DNA of 64,000 bases, from NCBI GenBank assembly GCA_037447655.1, contig JBBHKE010001670.1, positions 100,972 through 164,971 of the forward strand. Direction: 5' to 3'. Made by a program: the position numbers and the translations under genes. Under the pieces are notes generated by a model. It was not told the origin of the DNA. It saw only the letters and a program-made list of their open reading frames with translations, and did no database searches. The DNA comes from Zygnema cylindricum. Lineage: Eukaryota; Streptophyta; Zygnematophyceae; Zygnematales; Zygnemataceae. Position 1 is the stretch's first letter; every line of letters starts with the position of its first letter. Shown here piece by piece: positions 12,541 through 25,216 of this stretch.

Positions 12541-13002
12541 TGTTAAAATTATTCTTTTGCTAGAAGCTTCAAGCTAGCCCTACCTTTGTTAATAACGCAA
12601 ACTAGTATTCCAGTTCACGTTATCTAGCTAGTTAGAGCAGTCTAGCCTATACTTCCTACCTAGCTCAGTTTTCTGTTCTTTCAGTTTCTGTTTTAGTTTC
12701 AATTTTTATGTTTTAGCTATCTATTTCTGTTTTCTACTCCTGGAGCTTCTTAGAAACGCACACTGCAGCCTCTGTAGTTTTCCCGACAGCTACAGTTTCT
12801 GACAGTAGATCTGATCCTTTGCTCTCACTGACACTTAAGGATCCCATTTCTGCCTTTTCGGCGAATGAGCCAAGTGACCCTTCAGAGTCACATAAGCTCC
12901 CTAGATCTTGAAAAGTCATACTTATGACTTTCTCTCTTCTACTTTAACGACCGCTCTGTATTGTTCGACACCAATTAAGAAATACAATTGTTTTTCTTTA
13001 CC
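12541..13002 (+). repeat. 5' LTR of the Copia element
   Basis: It aligns with 17354-17871 over its whole length, including the blocks gttatctagctag and cctggagcttcttag. It is shorter because the 3' LTR has extra copies of a gacagctttct-type unit. No clear primer-binding site could be read after it. Confidence 0.85.
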
Positions 13003-13047
13003 TTTGTCCTTTTCTGCATTTATCTTCTCTCCTACTTTGTCCGCTGC

Positions 13048-13904
13048 CATGTCATCTAATCCTATAGGTTATAGGCCTTTTAATGCGAATTCAAACACCA
13101 ATGCAAAATTCAACGGCACGGACTTTTACGGATGGAAGTATCAGATTGAGCACCTTTTGCGGCAGGAGAATCTCTGGTCTATTGTCAACGGAAGCGAAAC
13201 CGAACCATCTGATGCTGCCGTCAAACTTGCTTGGCTACTTCGCAATGAAGAGGCGCATTCACGATTGGTTTTGGCTCTTGAGCCTTCCCAACTCGACCTC
13301 AGCTAATTCTGCTCATGACGCCTAGAAACTGTTGACCAACGCGTACGAAGTTCGGTTGTGGTCCAACAAACTTTCCCTTCGTCGGCAACTGATTTCTTCT
13401 CAAAAACTTCCCTCTGAGAGTATCCAGCAATATATTCACAATATCAAATCACTGGCTGGTCGTCTGAAGAGTACCAGCTCTTCCGTATCTCATGAAGATA
13501 TTATCACGACAATCTTAAGAGGACTGCCGTCCTCCTATGCCGCCTTCATTTCCTCATTTCCACGCAAGCAGGATCGTCAAAGAGGTTTTGGTCGTACAGG
13601 TGGGCACAGACGCCAAGGTGGTCGCGGTCTTTATCATGGCCAAGCCTCTACGGCTGAAGCGATCCCGCCGGTCATCCCCGAATATTTCGCGCAAACGAAT
13701 CCTTTCGCCAATCCTCATTCATCTAAATACGACAATGTTGGTGAATATCCTCAACCGTCGCCCATCGTCCAGCCGCACAACAATAATCCTTGTGGTCCCA
13801 CTCTATCTGTCGTGGGACAATTACCGGCTGGTCCATATCCTCCAACACCGCTTGATTATGGTTTCGCCCTTGTCACGTACACAGTACCCCATCCACTTAT
13901 ATGA
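13048..13904 (+). pseudogene. Copia gag remnant
   Basis: The frame opens at 13048 (MSSNPIGYRPFN). The block KFNGTDFYGWKYQIEHLLRQ is typical of Copia gag N termini. It stops at about 13305 and resumes in another frame at 13332 with LRRQLISSQKLPSESIQQYI and ILRGLPSSYAAFISSF, the usual gag helix region. A glycine/arginine-rich stretch follows. No intact zinc knuckle is readable. Broken. Confidence 0.85.
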
Positions 13905-16900
13905 AACGACTCTTGGATCGTAGACTTCGGGGCGTCCCATCTTTTTCCTCACGCTCCGATTGGTTTACAAAAATATCGCAGCTTCACTCTCCTATCATGA
14001 TTGTACTCGGTAACAATGCCGCCTTAACGGCCACCCAAATCGGTCAAATCTCCACTGTTGCCTGCCCAAACGTGACATCTCCAATCATACTTTCTCACCT
14101 CCTTTTCATTCTTGGACTGAAAAAAAATCTTTTCTTTATCGGCGCCGCCCTTAATCAAGCCTCCACTGCTGTTTTTTCCACAGCCTCTGTTACATTCTAT
14201 TCCTCTGCTCACGCTAGGTAGGACTTGGAATCAGATCCGGCTCTATATGCATCATATCCTGTTTTCACTTCGTTGGATCTGCCAACTTTGCTGTATCGCC
14301 ATCGCCACAATCATTCCCACAATGGCATCCCTGATATGGCCATCTTTCCGACTCCAGTCTGCAAGCATTAACAAAGGCGTCGTCAACGGCCAAGATCCAT
14401 TTTCACCCGAAAATCTACCCTTTTGTCCTGGATGCGTCCAAGGCAAATTAATGCGTCCGTCCTTTCCATCTTCCACTTTTAAATTCAGCGGCCCCCTCAC
14501 ATTAGTCCACTCTGATCTTTGTGGTCCCATGTGTGTACCCAGTCACACCGGCGCCCTATATTTTGTAACCTTCATTGATGAACCAACACGCCTCTGTCAT
14601 CTTTTCTTCTTCGGGGCAATTCTGACAAGTTCCACAAATTTCAAAAATATAAATCCCTTCTTGAAAACTCTTTGGACTGTTGTATCAAATGTCTAAGAAC
14701 CAACAACGCGGGGGAGTTCTTCTGCACCAAATTATTGCGATTCTTCAATAATCACATAATTATTCACCAATTTACGGTTCCACATACACCACAACAAAAT
14801 GGTGTTTCCGAAAGATATAATCGTACGGTGGTCAACATGGCGAGGTCCATGTTACATTTCGCTGCCCTGCCAACAATTTTTTAGGCAGAATGTGTAACCA
14901 CTGCCAATTACTTACATAACCTTTCCCCAACCTCCGCTCTTCCCGAAAAAACCCCTCACGAAGCGTAGACAGGAGTAAAGCCGAAAGTCTCACACCTTTG
15001 TAAATTCGGTTGTACCGCTTGGGTAAAGGGTAAAGAATCTTGCTTAAGCCGACAAATGAGACGGCCGAGCCAAATCGGGCGTCTTAGTTGGTTTTGCAAC
15101 CGAATCCAAGGCATAACGAATCTGGATCTCCAGTGAACGTCAAGCCGTTCTCAGCCGTGACGTCAGGTTTAATGAATCACCTCTCCTTCTCAAACTGCTA
15201 CATGCTTCCCCTTCCCCTCCTCTTCCAATTGCCAAGGTGGAACCTCCTTCATCAGCCTTTTCCATCATTTCCCCCACCAATCCTCCTCTTTCCGCACATT
15301 TTTCACTCTCCCATCCTAGCTGGAATCTCTTTCATCACCCCTTTCCATCATTTCCCCTACCAGTACTCCTCATCCGGCCAATCACTCTTCACTCTCCCAT
15401 CCTTTTTCTGCTCCTCCCTCCTTCCACACTACTCAGATCCACTTCAGATTTCCTTTTGCCATCCTCCCTTTCCCCACTCTCTCGGACTGTTTCAGACCCT
15501 TATTCCCTCTCCCCTATCAATCCTGAAGATCCACCATATGTGATTCCAAAGGGAAATTTTGTTTCTACTCTTGATGCTCCTACCCTCCCCCTTCGAAAGA
15601 GTGAAAGAATTCTTAATTGACAGCTTCGTGAAGCTAATGGAACAACAAACCTCTCCCTTCAAAAAAGTGAAAGAATTCTTAATCGACAGTTTTGTGAAGC
15701 TAATAAAACAACAAATATTGCCACTGTCGACTTTTTTCAATCTTTTTCAGCCATCATTAATGGATCAAATGCTACCTCCTGGAGAGTGGCCACTGACGCA
15801 AAGTTTGCATCCTTGCAAAAAAATGCGTGCAAAGTTTGCATCCTTGAAAAAAAATGGTACGCAGGAACTCACCTCCCTTCCGAAAGATCGAAAAGTCATC
15901 GGATCGAAGTGGATTTTTCACATCAAAACTAAAGCGAATGGATCCCTTGACCGCTTTAAAGCTCGCTTCGTCGCCAAAGGTTTCTTAAAAAAAAAATCGA
16001 GTTGACTGCAACGAAACCTACGCTCCTTTAGCTAAATTTACCTCAATTCGTATACTCCTCTTCTTCGCTGCTGCCCGTGACTGGCACGTCCATCACATGG
16101 ACGTGGAGACAGCTTTCCTCTACGGCACATTAAGCGAGAAAATATTCATATGTCCATTGGAACGATATGTAGCGCAGGGCAGCGAGTACCTCTGCAAGCT
16201 TCTCAAATCTCTCTACGACCTGAAACAAGCACCTCGCGTTTGGAATAAACACCTAGAGGCCGTTCTTCTCAAGAATGGCTCCAAGAATGACGAATCTTTA
16301 GGCATCCTAGTTATCTATTTCGATGATCTTCTTTTGGCCAATCCCTCTCTTTCCCTCATTAATCTAGTCAAAAGCATGCTCAACCTCTACTTCTCCATGA
16401 CTAACTAGGAGAGGTCGAATATCATCTTGGAATTATTGTCCGTCGAAACCAACCCTCCAAAACCTTATATCTGTCCCAAAAAAAATATATCAATAAAATC
16501 CTCACCAAATTTTCCATGTCAGATCCTAGCCCGATTTCCACTCCCTTAGACCCCAATGTAAAACTTACCTAAAACTTTGGTGGGCCTGTCCTCGGAGCAA
16601 CTCATGAACTATATCGTTCCATTGTTAGGAGTTTAATGTATGCTATGACAGAAACACGTCCCGATATAGCAGTAGCCGTTGGAAAACGCAGTCACGTTGA
16701 GTTTAACCCTTCGGTAGATCACCTCTTTGCTGCCAAAAGGGTTCTTCGTTACCTCCAAGGGACCAAAAGCCTTAAGCTCACCTTCACTGGCCCCACTTCG
16801 CCTTTGCTGGCCCCTCTTCGCCTTTGCTGGCCCCTCTTCGCCTGAGCTGGTTGGTTTCTGTGATGCTTCACCTGAACTGGTTGGTTTTTATGATGCGGAC

Positions 16901-17342
16901 TGTGGGGGAGATCTGGTCTCCCGACGCTCAACTACCAGTGTGTGTTTTTCCTTTCATTGCGCTCTCATTTCCTGGGCTTCCGAAAGGCAACCAACCGTTG
17001 CTCTTTCCTCCACCGAATTGAAATATATAGCTACCACTCATGCAACCAAAGAGGCGGTCTGGTTACATTTTCTCCTCCCCAATCTTGAGTTTCCACAACC
17101 CTCCGCCAATGTTATTGTTAGCGACTCCCAAGGTTCCCTTGCCCTTATGGGCAACCTTGTACACCATTGTTGGACGAAGCATGTAAACATTTAGTTTCAC
17201 TTCATGTGCGACGCCATTGCTGCGGGTAGTGTCAAGCTCAACTACCGTCCCACCTCCAAACAGCTGGCCGACTTCCTCGCAAAAGCTCTAGCCCAGCCTC
17301 AGTTCGAAATTCATTTGTCCAACACCGGCCTTCGATTCTAAC
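13905..17342 (+). pseudogene. Copia pol remnant (protease, integrase, RT, RNase H)
   Basis: Blocks in order: a protease site WIVDFGASH near 13910-13940; a pre-integrase zinc region ending CPGCVQGK near 14430; integrase core pieces HSDLCGPM (about 14505) and PHTPQQNGVSERYNR (about 14780-14820); reverse transcriptase IGSKWIFHIKTKANG (about 15900), MDVETAFLYG (16097) and the catalytic YFDDLLL (about 16318); RNase H ALSSTELKYIA near 17010. In-frame stops and several frameshifts separate the blocks, and 15200-15500 is a pyrimidine-rich linker. Not functional. Confidence 0.85.
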
Positions 17343-17353
17343 ATAGAGGGGGG

Positions 17354-17871
17354 TGTTAAAATTATTCTTTTGTTACAATCTTCATGAATGCCCTACTTTT
17401 GTTGATAGCGCAAATGGGTATTCGAATTCACGTTATCTAGCTAATTATAGCAGTCTAGCCTATGCTTCCCACCTAGCTTAGTTTTCTATTCTTTCAAATT
17501 TTGTTATAGTTTCAATTTAGTGTTTCGGCTATATGTACGTGTTTTCAACTCCTGGAGCTTCTTAGAAGCGCACACTGCAATCTCTGTAGTTCCTGACAGA
17601 TTTATAAGAAGCGCACACAGCAGCCTCTTTAGTTCCTTAGTTCCTGACAGCTTTCTGACAGCTTTCTGACAATAGATTTGATCCTTAGCTCTCACTGACA
17701 CCTAAGGATCCCATTTTTGCCTTTTCGGCAAATGAGTCAAGTGATCCTTCAGAGTCACATAAGCTCCCTAGATCTTGAAAAGTCATACTTATGACTTTCT
17801 CTCTTCTACTTAAACGACCTCTTTGTATTGTTCACACCAATTAAAAAATACAAAAATTGTTTTTCTTTACC
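17354..17871 (+). repeat. 3' LTR of the Copia element
   Basis: It begins straight after the polypurine tract agagggggg. It differs from the 5' LTR by many substitutions and by an internal expansion around 17575-17680, so the insertion is not recent. Confidence 0.85.
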
Positions 17872-19820
17872 GTGTTGATCGGATGTTGACTATTTGCAAT
17901 GCTGTTCACTTATGTTTAACAATTAAATGTGTTTATCATACGAAATAATTCCATTAGGGATCCGTACTTTGACGCACGTATTAGAAATATCGTATCGTTT
18001 GACGAAATATGACATTGTTATTTGTGGTTTGAGATGTAAGACTAGGATACTGGGTATGAGGGGTGTTGTTGTTGATGTATCGATCGAGACATGATAAAAA
18101 GCGGCATTGAATTTTGTGCCTAATAGGGGCGCCGACAAAAAAAAATGTTATTCAAATTCTAATTACCACATAAGGCGGATGTACAGAATTCTACGGAATT
18201 GGAACTACAGTTATATGATAAACAACATCTATGGTTGAGAATGCCAACTAGCGTCCAGTTTAGACGGTTCAAAATGTTCAACGTGAAATGTCATCTGAAG
18301 TATTTGAGATAAATATTTTTTTGATCGTGGTCTGACGAAGTTAATCAACGACGAGTGCAAAATGGCGTGCTTTGAAAAAAACTTCGTCGAAACTTCGTAC
18401 CTTTCATCGGGGGCAATCGACGACTCTTTTGTAGATATACAAATTGCACATACCTTAGGCAAAACAATTAAATACTTGAATGACAAAAAGGCGCTTAGTC
18501 AAAACGAAATAATCTTCAAAGCTCTTTGAGAGTATTGATATGTGACATGCGCCATCAAATGGTTTACATTTCTCAAATGACTTGCGACAATGTAATTCAG
18601 TTTTACCATTTTGTAACTATTGTCTGTTTCCATTTTTCTTTATATGTTCAAGAAGAAATAATATTTTCGAATGTTCTTTTAAGAGCTTCAAATAAAACTA
18701 CCGCTGTCAAAGCTCCCGAATTTCCTTTCGGTAATCCATAGCATTCTTCAAACACCACAACAAATTTGGGAACACATATTGGCATCAATTCGATAATGAC
18801 CACCGCTTTGGATCTAGCGCAAAGAGTTTGGAACTTCAAAAGCTTTTGAAACAGTTAACATGAAAGATGGCTAACGAGAGGTTTCTTGGTAGGGAAATTG
18901 CTTCAATTGTACGATAATATTTGATCTTCGGAAAGAATCAAACAGATGATATTGTGCATAGAAGCGGTTTTTCCAAATTTTCTTATTATATTGTACAAAT
19001 TTTTAACAAATTTGAATTGTAAAGCTGGTAATTACAACTATAGTAGTGAGACTTGTTCTAGAACACCAAAACCAACTATTAGAATTCGACATTCCACTCT
19101 ACTATTGAACCACATTTTTTACATAGTTTTACTTTATGAAAGTTAAGTCCTAAAACATTAAATTTTGAGTATACTACTTTAATTAGTCTTTTTGTACTTA
19201 TTGTACATTTTTGTACATATTGTTTCAGCATAGATAGATTCCCACTAACTGTTGCAATCTTTCTAACTAGTAAATCTTTTCCACTACTAGATGTTTGTAG
19301 ATTAGTTCTACCTCCAGTTTTAGATGTACCTTGTTTAGATCTACCTCCACTTTCTTATACTACGACTTGCAGGTTTCAGTCCCAATATAAATTCAATCGT
19401 CTCAATGTAAAAGATAAAAAAAATAAAAAGGTCAATTGGTGATTATTCTAAAAAAAATTCAATGGCGATTGATTCTATAGGAAATTCTATGGCAAGGGCT
19501 TTACATAAAGATTTGATATAAGTGTGAATAAGCAGATCCGCATCAAAAATGGCGTAACACGTAATACTGAAGTGGTGCATTAACGACATAAGTCTTTATT
19601 TTTTTTATAGCCACTAATTTATTAGGCTATGCGCCCATGGCTTCGACCGTGTCAAACTCAGTTAACAAATTTAAAATACAAGGCTTCTATAACTGGAAGT
19701 TTTTAATCTAGCTTTGATAAATTGTGGGGCTACGTTATAGGATATATCAGAATCACAATTTTGCCTGTTGAGGAGGATGATGATTTTGCGACCACCCAGC
19801 TTCAATTCACTGCTAGAAAA
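17872..19820. other. No recognisable gene
   Basis: Minus-strand frames at 18229-18486 and 18648-18839 are open but match nothing I know. No remaining carboxylesterase exons could be recognised after the Copia element. Confidence 0.35.
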
Positions 19821-19827
19821 AAAAAGA

Positions 19828-20950
19828 CTAAATCATTTTGTATCGACTTATCTTGTCATTGGAAGAGACAGTTGTGAATCTTGTACGAAGTGCCACAACA
19901 TCTAACGAAACGTGGGTAATTTTATGCGCCGCGTACAAAATTGACACGTGGCCAAATCGCTTGGTTTTGCGACAAGATCTTTTTTTTTTGAAAATAATAA
20001 GTCTGAGGATATGTTGTCGTTTTTTCAAAAAGTACAATTATATCCTAGTCACTTAAAATGCATTAATTATTCTGTCACACATGAAAGTTTGATTAGCGTG
20101 ATTTTGGCAAGATTGCCGCCCAGTTTTTAGTTAGTTGTTGGCACATTGTACATCAATCCGGCAAATGTAACCTTACCTCATTTAAATAATCAACTTGTTT
20201 ACGAAGAAAGTAGACAAAAACTAAAAAAACATTTGACATCATCTAACGTCACAACGCTAACTACTTTTGTTGCAGAAAAAAAAAATTCAGTTGCTGCAGG
20301 ATCTTCCATTTTTTTCAAATATTGCCAAGAAAAGATCACCCCATAGACGCGTGTCCAGTGCTCGCTAGCAAACGTGAACGTTGCCTAGCGACGGCGGCGC
20401 GAAACAAAAACAACGCCTTGAACACGCGATTGCAACATTTATGACTCTTCGGTATAGTCGTTACAGTCTTCCTCCTCCTTGGTACAACACGATGTCACCC
20501 CAATTCAAATTTGCGCCACTTGGATCTCCGTCGCTTCTCCAATCTGACGTAATAAATCAAGATACTCCACCTATCAACCATTTCAATTTTGCACTTGTTT
20601 CTATACCTCCAATAGTTTATGGGTATGATTTTAACACATCAGGTAATAGTTACGAATGGTTGAAAGATTCTGGTACTTTGCATCATCATATGGCATGTAC
20701 AAAATCAATCATGACAAAACTTATGATGTTTTCTGTCTTTTTGCGCATTTTACTTGGATATGATTTTGTTTTAACATGAAATATGGCTGGACAAGTGACT
20801 ATCAATCCGAAAAGCTTCGAATCACTCATCTTCGAGTGTTTTTTACGTTCCTCAACTTAAAAATAAAACTATTCTCCAAGAGAACGACGCTATGAAATGG
20901 CAGTTTCGGAGTCATTTTAGAAAACCTAGTCCAATTTTTCTTTTCAATCC
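19828..20950 (+). pseudogene. Second Copia-type gag/protease fragment
   Basis: Plus-strand pieces resemble Copia gag: SLEETVVNLVRSATTSNETW (about 19855), LSFFQKVQLYPSH in another frame (about 20010), and ILARLPPSF (about 20100). They lead to a protease-like WLKDSGTLHHHM near 20660-20695, where the family has W-DSGASHHM. Multiple frame breaks. A related copy in the opposite orientation follows at 21200-21750. Confidence 0.65.
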
Positions 20951-21199
20951 ACATTTCTCTTGGAAAAAAGATGAAATGTGGTAATCTTTATGTTTCAATT
21001 TTTTTTAGAGATTTAGCACATACGAATGTAGCAAATTCCTCTCTTTCTTCTTTTTGTTTTCACGCATGGCATTTGTGATATAGCCATCTAAATAGACAAA
21101 GTTTAGCCTCTGTCGTTAAGTACGGCATTGTTTTCATCTACCGCCATTTTCTAATAGTGCGCCTTGCACGTTTGAGTCCCAGTATAATACTCAAACGTC

Positions 21200-21750
21200 T
21201 TACTGTAAAAAAAAATGGATTTCGTTTTCCAAAATGACTCCGAAACAACTATTTTGCAGCGTCGTTCTCTGGGAGTAGAAATATTTTTTTAGGTGAAGAA
21301 CGTAATAAACTTTCTCCAAGATTAGTGGTTTGGAGCTATTCCGATTTATAGCCACATGTCTAACCATATTTGATGTTAGAGCATAATCATTTCTAAGGAA
21401 TATACGCAAAAGGTAGGAAAGCATCACCAGATCTGCCATGATTGACTTTGTGTATGACATACGATGTGAAGCACCAAAATCTATCAACCTTTCGTAATCG
21501 TTACCTGGTGTGTTACAAGCATACCTATAATCCATCGGAGGTATGGATACATGTGCGGAATTAGAAAAGTTGATATTTGTTGCCACAGATTAGAGAAGCA
21601 GCGGAGGTACAACTGGCGCAAAATAGGGAAATATCATGTTGTACCATGGAGGAAGACCTTGAAGACCGTACGAAAGAGTCATAAATGATGTAGTCGCGCG
21701 CCCAAAAGTATTGTACGCGGTAGGTGGAATTTGTGAATTTTTGATTCATA
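21200..21750 (-). pseudogene. Inverted copy of the Copia protease fragment
   Basis: On the minus strand the frame reads HVSIPPMDYRYACNTPGNDY, then LIDFGASHRMSYTKSIMADL, parallel to 20580-20780 on the plus strand. It is a separate degenerate copy and retains the protease motif as DFGASH. Confidence 0.65.
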
Positions 21751-22023
21751 GAAGCAGTTTTTAAATATGTGGATATTGCTTGTCTTTTTTTTGTATTGTT
21801 GATTATCTTTGCAAGGATTGATTAGTGTTGTAGGGCAAATATTTTGTTTTTTTTTTTTTGCTTAAATTTTTATCAAAATTTATGTGTAGAAGTTGGTAGC
21901 TACAACCAAAGTAGTGGTACTAGTTTTTTATCAAGCCTCACTATCATATGCTCTAAAAGGGCAGTTTTTACATTGTATTGCTTTTGTTTGTTTTATTCTA
22001 TATTGTTTCTTTTTGAATTTTGT

Positions 22024-22690
22024 AGGATATAAAGTTGTCGGGCTTGTAACTTTGACTTTTAAGGATTTGTTTACTGGAGGATTAGAAAAATGTTTTCTTT
22101 AGTGCAAGTACCATTTTAAATTTTGAAGCCATATACCTTGTGAGGCATGGTAGTGTTTTTGTTTTTGTAACTTGTGTAGGTTTTAATGGTCGTTTTGTCT
22201 ATAGTTGGTCATGTTAGCTGGAGCGGCTTAGAGTTCTAGGATATAAAGCTATTAGGGCTTGCAACTTTCACTTTTAAGGATTTATCCTTCGAGAATTAGA
22301 TAAATGTTGCGGTTAGTGGAAATACCATTTTCAATTTGGAAGCCACGTTACTTGTGTCATATTACATTCTTCTAAGAACCGTTGTACTTAAGTAAATCAA
22401 TGGGTTCCGCGTGTGCGTATTCGTCTCAGTTTTTTGTTTCTGTTGATTGCATATAGATTAGTGTTGTATTCGACACTTTCATTGATTGATGTTTAGACAG
22501 ACATGTTTCGTCTCGGAACCACTTGTATTTTTCTTTCATTTGTGATTCTTCGTTAAATTTTGTTTATGTTGATTGCATATAGATAAAGGTCATTTGACAC
22601 TTTCATTGGTTGATGTTTACACACTTGTTTTGTCTCATGTACCACTTGCATTTTTCTTTTTTTTGTTTCTTAGTTAAATTCTGTCAAAAT
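22024..22690. repeat. Two adjacent direct duplications
   Basis: The block starting ggatataaag at 22024 recurs at about 22236 (period about 212 bp; shared ttgtaactttgacttttaag-like sequence). A second block containing gacactttcattgattgatg (about 22470) recurs at about 22590 (period about 120 bp). Both pairs are diverged. Confidence 0.6.
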
Positions 22691-23221
22691 ATGTCAATGA
22701 ACTTGTACGGCCAAAAAACAGTTTGTAAGATGTTTTTTTTAGTTTTCGTTATTTTTTTGCATCTTGTGTTTTTGGTTTTATTCACCCGGTGTGGATGTCT
22801 TTTATGTTATTTACTTTCGTCCTTCTATAAATTGATGCACATGTTTCTCCAATTATTTTTCTAAATGTAGGTGTTAACATTTTCTCATTTCGAGATTGCT
22901 TTGATTTGGAAAATTGTGGAGTCATAAGATGGGTATTACTTTAGAAGAATAGGGTGTAGCATCCTGTTGTTGATGAATGACATCCTGTTGTTGTTAACTA
23001 TTGTAGGTCTTCAGTAATTAGTAAAGTAACAAATATCAAAAAATTCAGTCCTTTATTAGCTATAATGTTAGTTAGACTTCAATCGTTCTTGTTTATTCTC
23101 ATATGGTTTACCATTGTGCTTTCTCCAAATCTTAACGTACTTATACTTACACATTTAGTCTGATGTTGAAACTACTTCATTCATTGATTGACAGTTAATA
23201 ATATCGCTTACTGGTAAGCGC

Positions 23222-23518
23222 ATGCGTCATTTTGGTTGGTCGCAAGTCGGATTGATGGAGGGTCTAAACAAGGTCATGGCCGAGATGTCATTAAAGAGGC
23301 CGAGTGGGAGGGTAAGGAAATTACACCAAACATGTTTGGTGATAGACCCAAAATTCCCAATTTTTTTGGACAGTTTGTCAAATTCGGATGGAGAGGAGCA
23401 GGAGGCTAACGATTGCATAGCTGACACTGGAGCGACACAGCATGTTCGAACGAGCGAGAGCTTGTTCGAGGACATGAGGTGTTTAACGGTTCTCAAGAGG
23501 TTCACAGTGGCCAAGTGA
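23222..23518 (+). pseudogene. Retrotransposon protease fragment
   Basis: A 98-codon frame contains DCIADTGATQHVRTSESLF, the aspartic-protease signature of LTR retrotransposons (D-T/S-G-A). Upstream it reads RPSGRVRKLHQTCLVIDPKF, which I cannot place. No other pol domain follows. Confidence 0.5.
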
Positions 23519-23751
23519 TTTTGATTGACGCTTCAATGGCCATGTAATTCCGGTCGACAAGTGGTTTTTTATTTATGATTCCGCTTGTTAAGTGTTGTGT
23601 GTTGTAATCTTCTATTGTATTTGATCTTATCAATGACAACCTATAATGCAAGTGATCTGAAAGAGAGTTTGCCTCTAGAAAGATTATTTACAAAACAGAT
23701 GCATATATTATTTATACTGAGTGGAATAGTCATATAAAGTTATTAGAATTA

Positions 23752-24092
23752 GTGGTGTATCGGCAAATTTCTCACTGTGATAATTTCGATGTATGATCTA
23801 TCGAATATCAAACAGTTAAAGGGCTTGTTATATAGCTCAAAGGCCAACAATTTTTTTTGCGATATATTTCGCGCAAGGTGGAGTGCATACAGCTATAGTA
23901 CTTAAAAAATAAACGGAGTAAGATTTTGCATTTTTTTCTATTTCGATAATTATCTACTCGATAAATCATCGCAATATATCGTACTTTCAGAGAAAATTTA
24001 ACCTTATTGATAAACTAGACTGATATATCGATTTTGGGTAGGTAAAAAAAACGTACCTCATGAATATTGATAGAAAGCTCTCGATATACAAA
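23752..24092. mobile_element. Possible type-J element relict
   Basis: It is bounded by gtggtgtatcggcaaa and tctcgatatacaaa. The interior is rich in cgata/tatcg and contains gggcttgttatatagctc, similar to 44390-44410. A weak call. Confidence 0.3.
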
Positions 24093-24462
24093 AATAATAA
24101 AATATTTACAACCATCCACGGTTTTGCTTGAAATGACTGCCAATCAACGGCTAAAGAAAAACAAAATATGTTGCTTTGTTACATTCACAAGTGCCTTGTC
24201 CCTTGATGCACTATATAGCTCCCCAAATTCTTCGCACACGCCAAATTTTAAGAATTAGCGGAATACAATAAAAGAATTGTACATTTTGGTGTTGTTCTGT
24301 GCAAAATGAAAAATTGGCCTTTTGGTATGAGGTCCAAGGGAAGGCGCAATTTAAATAACTTTCCGCGTCTCAAGGCGTTTCCCCGTGTGCCAAAGAGTTT
24401 TTTCCTGTCGTTTTCATCAGAAACTTAGCGTCATATCGATAAAATAGAGTCGTACGACTAAA

Positions 24463-24915
24463 GTGAAAAAATTGAAAGTACAATTTGGGATAGCTTCAAA
24501 CTTAGAATTTTCTACATATTGTCGTCTTATGGTTTTTGAACCACGGCCATGGCATGCCACGCTATTTTTAAACTTTACCTTAAAACACGTCGGCGATTTG
24601 TTTTACAGTAAAGTATCACCAGACCACAAACAGGGAAATAACTTAGCACAATTCAAACGATTTCAAAAGTTTTTGACAAGGAAAAGTACACAATTACTTT
24701 TTGTTTTTGCCCATTTGCATTTAAAATGTATTTTTTATTTGCACGGGTCTCAAGAATTCAATGTCATTTCAAAACGACCAGAAAGTACTGTAGATGCAAA
24801 AGGCAAGAACATCTTCTTCAACCATGAACAGCACAACCATGAACAACACAAGGTTGAAAAACTGTACGCCTACAATGTCACGGAAAGACATGCAACGTCA
24901 CAAGCAGTTTCATAA
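24463..24915 (+). CDS. Unrecognised 150-codon open frame
   Basis: The frame is open for 150 codons in AT-rich DNA. The product would be basic with a histidine/asparagine-rich stretch (FNHEQHNHEQHK). I see no signal peptide, known motif, promoter or splice pattern. It may be chance or part of an unknown repeat. Confidence 0.15.
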   Translation: MKKLKVQFGIASNLEFSTYCRLMVFEPRPWHATLFLNFTLKHVGDLFYSKVSPDHKQGNNLAQFKRFQKFLTRKSTQLLFVFAHLHLKCIFYLHGSQEFNVISKRPESTVDAKGKNIFFNHEQHNHEQHKVEKLYAYNVTERHATSQAVS

Positions 24916-25216
24916 AATAAGGTGTGACAACACAGATTTTCGACGTTGAAGAGGCATTGTCGACTTATACAATCGTCACAGACTTAAGTAACGATTTCGT
25001 TTTGAGGATTGGGACACTTAAAAACGTGGACGCGAATCTTCAGAGTAAGTTCGCTTAAGGTACGATTACCCTCGAACGTTTTTCTTGAATCAATTCTCTA
25101 ATTTGGACGAGCCTAAAATCGTTTCTTCAAAAACTAGTAAATCTATTCCCGTTACAAGGGCATGGACCCGTGTCCTGTTTATCATGCCCCTCACAAATTA
25201 AAACATCCAAGTACTA

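Larger units (their letters stand above)
12541..17871 (+). mobile_element. Copia LTR retrotransposon, degenerate, about 5.3 kb
   Basis: Two similar LTRs (12541-13002 and 17354-17871) both start tgttaaaattattctttt. They flank gag and pol remnants in the order gag, protease, integrase, reverse transcriptase, RNase H, which is the Copia (Ty1) order. The polypurine tract agagggggg lies directly before the 3' LTR. The reading frame is broken by several stops and shifts. I found no matching 5-bp target duplication: the left flank is ccact, and the right flank begins gtgtt, or ccgtg if the LTR ends two bases earlier. The insertion lies 60 bp past the last esterase exon. Confidence 0.9.

Noticed and set aside
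18648-18839. Minus-strand frame with a GLPKGNSGALTAVVLFE stretch
   Set aside because: It faintly recalls the GLPGNP loop of molybdopterin enzymes, but too little matches to call it a gene.
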